Positions 34,643 to 46,531 of a DNA stretch of 64,000 nucleotides are shown one piece after another. Origin of the DNA: Bisporella sp. PMI_857. Lineage: Eukaryota; Ascomycota; Leotiomycetes; Helotiales; Helotiaceae. Below the pieces are notes generated by a model. The model saw only the letters and a list, made by a program, of their open reading frames with translations. It had not been told where the DNA came from and searched no databases. Every line of letters begins with the position of its first letter. Position 1 is the stretch's first letter. A program made the translations under genes and the position numbers. The stretch covers positions 992,001-1,056,000 of the forward strand of contig JAJSPD010000011.1 in assembly GCA_021307315.1 (NCBI GenBank), read 5' to 3'.

Positions 34643-36307
34643 TCAGACCGACGACTGCAAGACTCGACCTCTGGAACCAGAGCAAGTCCGAGTCCCCTTT
34701 ACAGCCAACGGGATCCCTGTATCGTCTAGCTTAATGTCGAGTTTATTTTTAAACCATATTGTGCTACCGTCGTCTTCGCCACGCGAACTGCGAGGTACTA
34801 GAGTTCCAACGGGTTTGCCAGAGGTGGTTCCGCTTCGCGCGCCGGACTTGAAAACACGGAAGGCGTCCTCCGCCGCGGGATCGCCAGGGTTCTCTGTGAG
34901 ATTCTGCACCATTTCTGCTATCTGCGTATTAGTGAGGATTGTTCTGGGTGTGTCAATCTGACTGCCAAGCGCCTGAATAGGATTTGTCGACACGCCGCCA
35001 GACGCTGCATCCAAGACAGTAAAGATAGCAGGCGTAAGACCACGATTGCCATTAAGAGTCACAACCGCAACATCTACAGAGCCAGCTTCCTCTGGCAGCG
35101 GGGGTTCCGGTTTCTCCGCCATGGCATTCAACACTCGATGCGCCAATGTACCGATTACATCATCTGAACGTGCATTTGCGAGGTTCACACCGCCTGACAC
35201 GGCCGCAACAAGGGTTAGGATGAGGGCGACAATGATTAACAGGATCTTCCACCACGGGTCCTGGAACGGAATGAGCCGTACTGGCCGTCAAAAGGTTGGT
35301 TGTACTCGACAGGGTAGTCAACCTCGGTCGGGAAGAGGAAAATGGTGAGGCCAGGGTCCAGTGTGCCCGTCCAATCTCCGCCTGGACTCGCGTTGTCGCC
35401 TCCTCCACCACCTGTCCCACCGCTAGCACGGCAGCAGGCGAGCTGTCGCCAGAGTGCACAAAGGTCCACTTCTTTTCCGTCAAGGAAAGCTCGCAATTGC
35501 GCCCGCACGTATTCGAGCGTCCTCTGATTGCAACCCCTAGTTCCACCACCGCTTCCTCCAACCCCCCTTGGACCTCCTCCACCTCCACTCCCACCCGCGC
35601 TACCTATGCCCAGTTTTCGTAGGATGCTGACAACGTGCCCGAAAGTGTTCAAATCAACAGCCATCTGCCCGATAGAGGCCGTCATGACACACCAATATCA
35701 CATCGTGAGATGAATGCCTTCTGGGTGGGTCATATGTGGTCCGTGTAACTGACATTGGTGCGCTCGCTGCCTTGTTGATGAGGGCAACTCTCTCCGCTCC
35801 TTGATCAGTCACTACCTGCAGTTCCACCTGGTGCTTTCGTACGGCCGCCTGGGAGACGTCAACTTTGAAGAAGATGCGCCTCGTTGCCCACGCCTCGAGA
35901 CGGCCGATAACGACCCTTCCGCCAACTACTTGCTGGCCCACTGCTTCCTGGTCCTTCATACTCCAGCTGTCGATGACGGTAACGCCTCCTGCGGACAGCC
36001 AGGCACGGCAACGGCCGCTCAGTCCCACTCGGGCGGTTGGCGGCCAGGCGACTGTCCAAATGTTCTGGATACGCACAACCATGAGATACTGTCCAAGCGT
36101 TGCTTCAAATACGCCCGGTAAGACTGCAAAAGGTGGCACAGGCTGACCATTGCCATATACATCCATTGTCGTGCCGACATAGCCAGCGAGTATTTGCGTG
36201 CCGGCTGCTGAACCGCTGGTGACCACCCGCTGTGCCTAGGTGGCATTCCGTCTAGTGATGGTGATACGCCAATCGCCTCTGAAAGTAATCTGTGTCTGAT
36301 CTGACAT
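34643..36307 (-). pseudogene. Gly-rich linker membrane protein, broken frame
   Basis: Starts at ATG 36307 (MSDQTQITFRGDWRITITRR), meets a TAG at 36236..36238, then continues as a beta-rich domain (SGSAAGTQILAGYVG, ATRRIFFKVDVSQAAVRKHQ). A shift near 35680 leads to MTASIGQMAVDLNTFGHVV with a Gly-rich linker (35540..35600) and a Cys-rich block. A second shift near 35285 leads to the juxtamembrane motif LIPFQDPWWK, one membrane helix (ILLIIVALILTLVAAV) and a domain ending at 34643. Function unknown. It resembles bacterial-type multi-domain proteins and sits beside the serine-protease-like gene on the same strand. Confidence 0.45.
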
Positions 36308-37251
36308 GGCAGCATAAGTAGCAATGTAGAAGGAGAAGGGATGGATCTTGTCCCGAATGAAGAAGAATATAATCTATTGCTTCTGAGCTGAATGAAGCCT
36401 TTCCACAACCCCTCAATTCCAGCTGAATCCAAGCCTCCACGACGCCCACACGTAAGAAGCCCCTTCTAACCATATTACCTAAGATAGTAATGAAATATCA
36501 GAACCCTGGGTGATGAAATGGCAAGTCTCATCGATATTACACAGGTCGTCTCGTTCTCTGCTGGTAGGATGTATATTCCCGTCTCCCTGAGCCCTTGGAA
36601 GAGCCCAATACTCTAGCGGAGGCCGCCCGCGATTAGCTTCACCGGCTCGAGATCCCGATGATTCGCCGCCTCGCTTTTTCACCTTCCGCTAGGAATCAGG
36701 ATTACACACCTTCTGCCAGATGCTGGGATGTCACGTGCTAAGGGGTAATAAGGGGGTTCGGTAGAAGCTCTAGGTCTCGGCACAAAAAAGGTCGCCGGGT
36801 ACTAAAAGTATCCGTAGAAGGTTCGGGGCGTAGTAAAAAAAAAGAAATTGGGTTTTACATTAACAAAAACTGATTCGCGGTATATTGCTTTAAGCTTTTT
36901 ATTTTATATTTTACTTTTTAACAAAGTGTAATTCGGCACAAATCGAAAAAATGTTGCGTATTAAATGTCACATCCCGTCCGTGAAAAAACACGTGACTTA
37001 CTGTAGCCGAGCTCCTTGTCAGGAATCGGCTTACGTAAGTAAGCCAAAGAGCTAGAAAATATCTTCTCCGTATACTTCCTACCTAGTACTGTAGATACTG
37101 GATTATCCGTAACGCTCCTAATAAGCCCGTCGACGTGATGCTACTGCAGATCCTCCAATTGATTCTCTTGCTGAGAGATCCACTTTCTGACAACTAGTTC
37201 TCAACATCTCCTGTATTATACCTCCGTTGCCCCCTGTATTTGTAGATGCAC
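36308..37251. repeat. Repeat-rich intergenic region
   Basis: No gene supported. 36780..36960 is AT-rich and transposon-like; 37020..37200 pairs with 26770..27000. Just before 37252 is an inverted, truncated copy of the following LTR start (tgtatttgtagatgcac). Confidence 0.45.
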
Positions 37252-37441
37252 TGTCACGGCACGCGCTGTGCATCTGCAGATCCAATGGTCAACGGTGGTA
37301 TAATATAAGAGAATCTAAAGCTAAGGAAGAAAGAGGAGCTCGAGGAGAGCAGGCTATATATACACAGGGGTTCTGAGGACTCGGCTAATATAGGTCACGT
37401 GTGCTCCAGAGGAGGGGAGGTGCATAGTGCGTGCCGTGACA
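37252..37441. mobile_element. LTR-like element, 13-bp inverted termini
   Basis: Begins TGTCACGGCACGC and ends GCGTGCCGTGACA, 190 bp, with a TATA-like tatatatac inside. No matching target-site duplication was found. Related sequence is present at 61343..61396. Confidence 0.6.
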
Positions 37442-38490
37442 ACAAAGTGGTAAAATAGTCAATCAAAACACTATGACGTGTCGCACCTTTCTTATAAGGA
37501 AGGATTGATTTATTAGGTTAGGCGTTGTTATGGCAGGGGGATCCCCCTGCTAGCAATAGTGCAATAAATAACCGCTGTACCATTGCATGCAACGCCAGTT
37601 TTTTGCAGAGCGGTGGTGGTAGCTTTGTAGCTTGGTAGTGGGTCGTTTATGTATACAGCTAACCTAAACTGTTGGGTTTAAGATTATAGAGGCTTGGGCA
37701 ATTGGGAAAACCAACAAATAGCTCTCTGGTTTTAGTAAATAATTAAGGCTACAAACGATTACCAAGATCAATATCAGTGCACAAGTTGAAGTTGTGTAAG
37801 TAGAGTATTTATTTATATAATATTGTAAAATCTCCCAAGACTTTGCCAAGTTTTAAGGGTCATGTGATCACCCCATCAAAAATTCTGTGGATCATCCGAG
37901 CCTTCGGCGGCACGTCGGGGCGAGGCTACTTACGAGGTATCTCCTTCAAGCTTGCGAGAAGGCTGAACCTTGTACAGTTGTAAGCAAACTTTATAGTTAC
38001 TATTAATACAAGACTTATCTTTACCTTTACGCTTGTAAGCTGAAGTACCATTGTCTAGCGTGTGCGTCTGTGATGCAGGTAGATGGTATTGTGCCGCTTA
38101 CACGCGTACGTCAGGCAAATGACAATTTAGCGATGTTGGGGCAACTTGTAGCCGAGAGATTACAATTTTCTTGCGAAATGGCATTTGCCGCCAGAACTAA
38201 TCATGCAAGGGCATATTTCGAAGCTCGTATAGAATGAACCACTGTATATACATAACATCCGTAAATACGACTTTACAGCCCCTGGCTTGCAATTTTGACC
38301 TGTCAATCGTGCCACAATAATGCTGCTAACTCCAGTTTTACAGGATCAGATATAGATGACTCAAACTGATATAAGAGCCTGGAATATCCGTTCTTGCTTT
38401 TAGTTGGCTGCCCCTTTCATATTAAGGAGGTATCTTTTCAATTCCCCTGCAAATCCTCATTCTCATTCCGAAAGGTCGGATTTTGAAACC
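37442..38490. other. Intergenic, no gene recognised
   Basis: AT-rich; no coding signal. The right end is the 5' flank of the glyoxalase-like gene. Confidence 0.4.
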
Positions 38491-39223
38491 ATGGTCCGCC
38501 TATTAACCGCTCTCCTCTGTTCCACAACCATCTGTCATACGCTGGCTTGCAATTTCGATGCTCTTCGCTACAAACGTGATATCAACGATAATGCATCCTA
38601 TCCAAACTTCATTCCAGGGACCGATGGGCCAGCAGACGCTACGACACTTGGGTACACCTTGAACCATCATGCTCTACTCGTTCAAAATTTGACAACAACC
38701 CGCCAATTCTACGGTGACGTGCTAGGGTTCAGACACATCTTCACTTTTGAGATGAGTCCAAATTGGTCTTTGATGTTCATGGGACAAGCTCAGGGTGGCA
38801 AGAACGGAACCGGGTTCCAGGACTTTAACGCAATGATGATGGAAAGGGGAAATAGGGAAGGCTTAGTGGAATTTCTTAGTCATACTGTATGCTTCGCTGC
38901 CCATCACACGAGTTCTGATCTAATTGAATTAGGGCACTGCTCCACCAACACAGGCAATCCCTCATTCGTCCTTCTCACACTTCGGTCTTATCGTCCCCGA
39001 TATCCATGCTGCTCAAGCACGGATGGAATCAAAGGGAGTGACAATCTTGAAAAAGGTTGGTGATGCAGTGAACCCTGATTCGCCCATTCCTGCTGCATTG
39101 GGATTTCCAAATCGGGAAGCGTTTGAGGAAGGAGTTCCCGGTCTTCAAGTATTGGGCTTCTATGACTTTATGATTATTGCCGATCCAGATGGGAACCTGC
39201 TGGAAGTTATTGAGCAATATTGA
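38491..39223 (+). CDS. Secreted glyoxalase I-like (VOC fold) protein
   Basis: Two exons (38491..38886 and 38933..39223) join in phase 0 across a 46-bp intron to give 228 aa. The ATG at 38491 starts a signal peptide (MVRLLTALLCSTTICHTLAC); an upstream in-frame extension lacks support. Two VOC half-sites are visible: NHHALLVQNLTTTRQFYGDVLGF and SHFGLIVPDIHAAQARMESK, ending FMIIADPDGNLLEVIEQY, with the usual metal ligands His and Glu. Glyoxalase I isomerises the methylglyoxal-glutathione hemithioacetal; secreted fungal homologues may act on other substrates. It neighbours an SDR gene and other tailoring-type enzymes. Confidence 0.85.
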
Positions 39224-39523
39224 TATTCTGCGGAAAGACGGGAGCTTAATTCAAAGGGGCGGGGACGGATTTTGGGGATTATAGTCGAATAGATATGGGT
39301 GCAGCGTAGATGATGCAAAGAATTAGTAATTAAGAACTACATTTTCAATAATTCAAAAGGTCTCGTCTGAAGCCGCTATTAAGGTAGAGTGGGAGGAAAT
39401 ACGTTCTCGAGGAGGTAATGATTTTTTATTGATTGATCTGAAGATTAGAAGCTATTTGTGAGTGAGACGCGCTACAAGATTCCCTGTTTAAAGAGAAACC
39501 AGTGTATGTGGTCACCATCTCTT

Positions 39524-40437
39524 CTACCAAGGAACTACTACTCCATCATAGCCTACGAAAGACCCTGAGGTTGTGGTCTTGGTCGCTTGATCAACCTATT
39601 TGCCTTAATCAATGCCAACTTCTTTTTAGTATAAAGAAGTCTTCTTACCTGAGCCAGAACAGCGCCTGCGCTTTGCTCCACAGTCATTGGTGGCGCAGGA
39701 ACACCGATGCTATCTGCAAAATTCTGTCCATTTTTTGTCTGTACCCATCTAATCATCGTCAGTACGCCATCTTCTCGTTGAAAGCGGAAGACTAACCCAG
39801 GATGAACAACTAAAACCACGATCTCAGGTTCCTCACCATGTATCTTTTTCGCAGCGTAGTGCACTCCTGCCTTACTGACTCCATAGCCTAAGGTTGGTGC
39901 TCCAGACATCATGGCACCGATGCTACCCAAGATACTGCCTATAATGATAAATTTGGCGTTTGCAGAAGCCTTTAAGAAGGGAACTAGAGTTTGGTAGAGC
40001 GAAATGGGTCCAAGTGTATTAGCATAAAAGTCTGCCAACACATCGGAAAGAGGTGTCTCGATTGCGGACTTGAAACTGGACCCAACTCCAGCATTGGCAA
40101 TAAGGACATCAATTTTCTCAATTCCATTTGATTTCAGACTTTCAGCCAATAGTCTGTGAGCATTTTCGACCTCAGAAGTCGAGGTGGTCGAGATCAGCAA
40201 GTGTTTGATGATCAAGGTGCTCCCGTCGGCTTTCGGCAATGCTTTCAGAGCCGCAACATCTGTGTTGTCGTTACGGGCAGTTGCTATCACTGTGGTATTG
40301 GGACGTAGAAGCAAAATTGAAGCTAGCCCAAATCCGATTCCTGAAACTAGTTAGGAAACATTACCCACCCAACACCGCACGGTTATCTACTTACCTCGGT
40401 TTGCGCCTGTAATGAGGTATACGGTGTTTGACGCCAT
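39524..40437 (-). CDS. Short-chain dehydrogenase/reductase, norsolorinic-acid-ketoreductase-like
   Basis: Three exons (40437..40395, 40340..39649, 39596-1..39524, that is 39595..39524) give 268 aa in one frame. The first exon carries VYLITGANRG, completed across the splice as TGxxxGIG for NAD(P) binding. The middle exon has IDVLIANAG, IIIGSILGS and the catalytic YxxxK as YGVSK. The last exon ends FVGYDGVVVPW, the characteristic end of small fungal NorA/aflatoxin-type ketoreductases. It reduces a ketone or oxidises an alcohol with NADP(H) in the cytosol; substrate unknown. It lies about 13 kb from the PKS and may or may not belong to that cluster. Confidence 0.9.
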
Positions 40438-41300
40438 AATGTATGAAAGCAGAATTCTCTACCAATTGATGATTTACGTTCAGGGGACGACAAATCGTTG
40501 AATAAGAATAGGGGAGAACAGATTGAGAGAACAACCTCTGGCGAGATGGTATAAGGGAAAGTTTGTGTAGAAGTGGAGCCAAGCACCTGCATAATAAAAA
40601 TGCTAGGTCGTCTGTTTGTATGTCGGTAAAAAGAAATCGGTGCCGGTGCCTCAAGCATGCATGCGGATATCCGGCCGGAAAAGGAAAGTGAGATCTTTGA
40701 GGCGAGATCGGCTATGTAATATGCGGGAGCATGGCGCATGGGCCGTGCATAGCCAGCCTTACCAGCATATACCATGGTAGTTCTTCGTCCAAATATGTTG
40801 GGTTGATACCCTAGTACCATGTGCCAACAAAATCCCTGCTACCAACCGTTCGACTCACCTTAACAGAAATGAGTAAATCAACTAGATTACCAACCGAGGG
40901 CTTGGTATTCTTGTGTAGTATTGGACTTCCAAGGGTTGTAAATACTCATCCAGCGAGAATTATGAGGGGTAAATAGTTATCTAGATACGGCCGTGTTCGA
41001 ACTTAAAATGTAGGTGACACTATTGGCCGGCCTGTCGAGCATCCTTTTAGATAGTTTGGCAAAATAGTTATTGATCCAGCGCTTTACCATTGAATCAGGT
41101 TACTCTATCTGCGAATATTTTGATCTGATCAACTACTGATCACACTTTTAAGAAATAATTACAATTTCGATAAGCGGTATGCTCTGAGAAATCGAACTTT
41201 TGTACATTAACTGCATTGACATATAAAATCCTCAATTTCTCGAAACTCGCTTCGAGCAGGTACATATCCTTCTGACCTTCTTAACAATTCGAAATTTCGA
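40438..41300. other. Intergenic, no gene recognised
   Basis: Promoter side of the SDR gene and 3' side of the membrane protein gene. No coding signal. Confidence 0.4.
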
Positions 41301-42641
41301 TTACCGTCGCTGCCAGGGCTTGTCTCGCACAGATACGTTTACCTCTTGATCAACTCGAATACCACGCTCAACATCAGTGGCACCACTAGTCCTATGATCG
41401 CTGATCGTTGATGCTTGAGGTCTTGCCGAAACTAAAGTACTGTTATCCTCAAAAGTTGTGCCGTCGCGACTTTCTAAAGATATAGCCGTGTTGGTCTTGC
41501 GCGATCCATATCTGGCTTTTATCCCACGCGAGTCTTCATTCACATATGTTCGTGAGTAGCCTGTCGTTCCATGAGAGTTCCTCCAAATTGTTGTGAAAAG
41601 AGGTCTGAGCGCAGGAATTGAAGCGACAATGACCCAGATATTTAGCTCTAATGACCCCCAGACTCCAGCGTCTATCTGATTAACTATAGAGAAGATTATT
41701 AGCAAGGGCGATAATCGAATTGTTACAGGCTACATACAAGTAGGATCAAAACCCGGACGATGAGAAATACGAACAAGCCTCCATAACCGGATGCAAGATA
41801 TTATAGTAACACTGTAACGCCTGTTAGGTCGTGGGCATAAAGAAGCCGTATAGGTCAACTTACACCAGACCAATGAGGAATGTGCTGCTGATTGAGATCC
41901 GCTGTGATAGAGACCTCTTAATAGACTTGATGAAATAAACGGGCATTACTAGCACAATAATATCTAATGCTATGGTGAATGCTTCGGTAGCAATGAACAA
42001 ATTATTGATGTTGAGGCATTTGCTTTTAGTCGTAATGTCCCAGAACCCTCGGACTGGATTGCAACTAAAAGCTGCGAGGAATGACTAGGTAGAAGATTAA
42101 TTTCGAATGGAAAAGCACAGACACAGGCCAGACCTACTACCACTACCATCCATAGTACATTAGCTCCCGCTGCGATCATAATTGGCAGCTTCCCTCTACT
42201 CTCCGCAAATGCTCTCCAGTATAGAGCAAGTAACGAGAGTTTGCTTGATGTTATAGCCGGCAGATACAGAATAATTATAATATAACATGCTTTTAGAAAT
42301 TCTTTGACATGTTCCAAATCTGCTGCTGAGACGTGCTGGCCGTAAAAGTTTTCCTGGACTTGAACTATACACATAATTGAAAAAGTCCATGAGAATGCCT
42401 GATTGATCTCCGGTTAATTACCACTTAAGCTCTATACATATGGAGGACATACAGCACCAACGATGATCAGGTAATCATCTATACCAAGCTCGATTTTGGT
42501 CCACCATCTTGAGAAAAATCGAAGACATATCGTCACTAAGGAAAGCCCAATCGTGACCCCACATACAGTATTGATGTAAGGGCCCAAGTTGGCGTTAACA
42601 TCGATACCTGGGTATATTGGGGTTGGAAACATTCCAGCCAT
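41301..42641 (-). CDS. Rhodopsin-domain integral membrane protein (PTH11/SAT4-like)
   Basis: Five exons (42641..42453, 42398..42119, 42071..41864, 41820..41738, 41683..41301) sum to 381 codons in one frame, giving 380 aa with about seven membrane helices. Family marks are RFFSRWWTKIELGIDDYLII after helix 1, the extracellular CNPVRGFWD block, ATEAFTIALDIIVLVMPV, and the end of the membrane part NIWVIVASIPALRPLF. The tail is Ser/Thr/Arg-rich and cytosolic. Such proteins are orphan GPCR-like receptors or transport-type proteins, frequent beside secondary-metabolism genes. The second donor site is the least certain of the splice calls. Confidence 0.8.
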
Positions 42642-44012
42642 TTTGTTCTCTTGGTCCGCAGGTGTATATTTCTCAGAGCTCAAAATTACCAAAACAAATC
42701 GCCTTTATAGTGTCTACAGTTGATGAGATGTGATGGGAATGATGGACTTAGAAGTCGATGCAGACGCTGAAACACGAATTTAAAAAAAACATAAAAAAAG
42801 AAGAAGCTTCGTCACTGAGCGTCCCCTTATCCATCGTGCTAAGATAAACGCCGCATTGTACCTGGCCTATCAACGTTCACCTTCCGAATCCGTAAGCATG
42901 AATTGCTATACCTAGTTCGAGTATCCTTAGGATTGATCTATTTCAGGGAGGGTTCGGTGAATCTATGCCTCGATTTGATAGTGATATTTCTCCATCCGGC
43001 CAAATTCGTGCTGTAACCGCCTGGTCCCATCCATGCGCCATTCCCCAGCAAGAAGGTTCGGTGTATATCGATAAGCATAGCGTAGGATTTTGCCTGACTC
43101 AACCCCTTGATGTACCTGAAGCGACGTTTTTTTTTAGTGCGGCGCAGCGTGCCTGCCACCGAACATGTAGGGTCGTATGCATAATTTGACGAATCTACGC
43201 AGGGCGCAGTAGGTACCATTGAAGTCAAAATTCCATTACCACTGTACAGACTATACAGTAGTACTCTTCACATCATGTTATTGATGTGCAAGATTGTGGA
43301 ATACTTGCCAAGATGGCATGACAATCAGGACGACTGATTTACTCATGCTGATGCATAGCTCTGGCTCCCAATTGTTGGTCATACTCTGTAAGTTCATCTG
43401 CCCATTTAAGTAATATTCCACGTATGAATTCGCCTTGTAGCCCATTCAATCACGGCCCTGGCAGCCATTTTGAGCTGGGCTTCAGTCCTTATCGCGATAT
43501 CTTCTCAGCCACATTAAGTTTTGATCAAATTTAGTCAATCATCCCCCAAGATACGATCTATGCACGCAAGTGTATCGGGGTACAGCTATTCCCCGCGTTT
43601 GAAAAGGCATGGGGCTGGGTCGCGTACGGCGGAAACACAGATTAGCCCCTGCGGTCCCTTCGTTACAGTAGAAGTTCGGGGTGCGAGATTCGGAGTCCGT
43701 GTGGAGCAAGGTATGTTGTAGGCGGCTCAGCCTAGCTAATTATGCTGCGCAAGCACTAGGGTGGCACATTTCGTGCACTAGCCTATGTCGCACACCTGTC
43801 AGATAAGTTCTCCACAAACCAAAGGCTAATGCCGAAAGCTAGTTCGTGCATAGCGGATCACATGTTCCGGCTACTTCCGGGGCTACTTTCATGCCCCGCT
43901 ATTCTTTGCACAATGCCACCCCAGTCAAGTTAGTTGCAGAAGTGGCGGGAAAACAATTTTAATTTGACAGGGGGCTCACAATGTCTGTCGCCGCAAATTG
44001 TACAGTGGGGTG
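42642..44012. other. Intergenic, no gene recognised
   Basis: Contains the promoter of the membrane protein gene. Short frames at 42938..43228 and 43521..43721 are unconvincing. Confidence 0.4.
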
Positions 44013-44150
44013 GGTGCAAAAAGTGTCGACACCCCCCCTTGCTAGCGCGGGCCGCTTCAGGGTAGCAACACTACGTATTTTCAATACCACAGCCCTAAAA
44101 GTACGTATAAACTGTCACGTTAGCAAGGGGTTGTCGACACTTTTTGCACC
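44013..44150. mobile_element. MITE-like element with inverted ends
   Basis: 138 bp with termini ggtgcaaaaagtgtcgac and gtcgacactttttgcacc, exact over 18 bp; the homology continues inward with a ccccttgctagcg-like block against its complement. No coding capacity. Confidence 0.75.
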
Positions 44151-44428
44151 ATACTTACAGTATGGTGTTCCAAAGACAATAATAGTATACGCAGCACTTG
44201 GTATTCATATCAGCGCTATTGTAGTTTGAAGATAGTCGAAAGTCGACAGAAGAAAGATGTAGCAGGAAGGGCCAATTGCGGTGACTGGCTGTCAAGATTG
44301 ACAACCGAGAACCAAAACTGATTGCATTACACAGCGTTGATTGTCAGTGTTCCATTCAGTGGAACATATACTATATACCCGGGTTACTAACAATTAATTG
44401 TAAGCCCAGCACTATATGCCACGACAAT

Positions 44429-45639
44429 CTACTTTCTCCACAGTGTTTGCAAAGGATATAGTAAAGCAGTGACAGTATCATAGATCCACGTTCCCCAGCC
44501 ATTCAATTTCGTGATTTGATTCATCAATCTCACATACCGAAGAGCGAAGATGTCTGGTTGATGTCAGGTTGATATCAAAGCGTGATATCGTTCCAGAAGT
44601 CTGTAAAACTTACCTACGTCATCAAAGTCTTTTCCGTAGACCTCCCAAGTTGTCACAGCTGTCCCATTATGTGAGGATTCTGGAACTATGGTCCAATCTT
44701 CATCGACCTTTGCCCGTGGCCCAACGACCAAGGCTCTTCCTCCAACATTGCTTGCCATAAGGCGGGTGGCAGCATCTACAACACTTGCAACTTTGCCAAC
44801 TGGCCCGCCAGCGAGTAATACTCGTGCTACTGTAGACATAAGGGGGGTATCGCTAAAATATGGCATGATTAGGTTTATGCGGATTCCTTTTGTAAAAGCT
44901 GACATCATCAAGGAACGATAAAGACCTGTAACTCCGTGCTTCGCAGTACAGTATTCTATTTGTCCTGGAAAGGGGCAAATACCGGCCATTGACCCTATTA
45001 ACAGAAGGTGGCGATCTCGTTTTGGAATTTCTTGACCCCCCGATGAAGTTGAGTAGGTCGCCTGCGATCCAGGGTTTTGAGGTAGGAAGTGAAAAGCAAG
45101 GTGTGCAGTATACATTACACCAACCAAATTGACTTCAACAACTTTGAGATTGGCCGGTGGTGGTGGCTCCTCGAGTGTTCCCAGATTCTCAGGTGGGGAG
45201 TCAAAATTAGGATTGTCCGCTACAATTCCTGCATTAGCAACCACGGCATCAATACCCCCATGGGGGCTTAACTTTGCCGCGGTTCGAAAGAAGTCGACTT
45301 GGGATTGCCATTTCGTGACATCGCAATACAAAAAATGGAGATTAAGATTCTTGCTGCTTCTCCGGACTTCCTCAACCAAGGCTTTCCCTCTACCTGCGTT
45401 GATATCTCCAATTATCACGGTCGCTCCTATAAAAGATCAAAAAAGTACCGGCTAGACGTCCTTATCTTCAACATACCATTTTCTGCCCACTTTCTAAAAA
45501 ATCCTTCACCAAGGCCTGAGGCTCCTCCTGTGATGAGGATTGTTTTCCCATTCAAATTAGACAAATCGAATGGTCCATCGATTGCAAATGGAGCGGCTGG
45601 CCGGACAATGTTCGCAAGGTAATTCCGATCTTTTGACAT
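44429..45639 (-). CDS. Short-chain dehydrogenase/reductase, 15-PGDH-like
   Basis: Three exons (45639..45477, 45426..44614, 44553..44429) sum to 367 codons, giving 366 aa. The N-terminus (MSKDRNYLANIVRP) precedes a Rossmann start ILITGGASGLG (TGGxxGLG). Then come DVTKWQSQ, AVVANAGIV, LLIGSMAG and the catalytic YCTAK. An insertion in the middle (GSQATYSTSSGGQ) and a C-terminal helix-rich extension are typical of larger fungal SDRs found in gene clusters. It is an NAD(P)-dependent alcohol/ketone oxidoreductase, substrate unknown. It lies in a run with the ABM monooxygenase and the FMO, all on the same strand, which supports a shared pathway. Confidence 0.88.
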
Positions 45640-46531
45640 AGCAATAGAGTTTAAGCTGCTATCCCAATGGCCCTAAAGAATCCTGATATTACGGGAGAAG
45701 TGTTATGAATGTTACGAAAAGGTTGGCCGTATGCAAGAAGGCACCAAATATCCTGTTATATGCGTTGAGCTAAGGTGGAGAAGATAGCAAGTGATAATAT
45801 TACTCATACACCAATAATCGTAGCCTCAAAGCAGCTAGCGGCACAGCTGGCGTAATCTGCATGGGTTATCCATCCCAGTACAAATAAATTCCTTGGCTAG
45901 CTCCGGAAGAAAGGCTAGTGGAACCTCAACTTTATTCATAGGAAAACTTAATGGATACTGGGTCCTTGTATATGGACCTTGACTGCGCCATTATCATACA
46001 GACCAGGTACTACGATGTATGTTCTTTGGAAAGTTGGTCATGCTCTGTGTTCAGTAGTGAGAACTGAGCAAGGATGCATTTGAGGGATATGCATGTTGTT
46101 GCATTAAGCGCGTGTCATAATTGGTGTGGCCGTATTGTAAGTTTTAATCATGCGAACACCTGCTATTAGCCACATGATGCCCAATTGTGTCGTGATAGCC
46201 GTCATACCTATCCCGTTGAACGATACAAGGCGTAATAATACTTTGTTAAGAAGCATGTGCTCTTTGCTGTTTGACATATCCCAACCATTTCCTTACTCGC
46301 TAGGGGAATGACTTTGGTTACACAAATGAGTTACATGCGCGATTTGGCTATTATATATATGGTTTCAGCTAGAAAATAGCGTGGCTCGATATAATATGCT
46401 CTATTTTGATTCCATTGGCTACAACTCCATTAATACTCAAAATATAGCTGTACAAGTATAGACTAGTAGAAGTAGCATTTTCTACTAAATTCCTCTCTAA
46501 TTCGGGATATAGCATTGAGGCTCCCCTCAAC
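45640..46531. other. Intergenic, no gene recognised
   Basis: AT-rich spacer between the SDR promoter and the ABM gene end. No coding signal. Confidence 0.4.

Noticed and set aside
35160..35622. Two long frames (144 and 108 aa) overlapping the Gly-rich region
   Set aside because: Shadows of the low-complexity GC-rich coding sequence; the frame with the linker and membrane helix is better supported.
6152..36238. UAG read as a sense codon (nuclear code change)
   Set aside because: TAG ends several intact genes in the window, including the second UstYa gene and the MFS gene, and large intact genes such as the PKS have no internal TAG.
43981..44229. 82-aa plus-strand frame
   Set aside because: It spans the MITE-like element with exact inverted ends; the frame is incidental.
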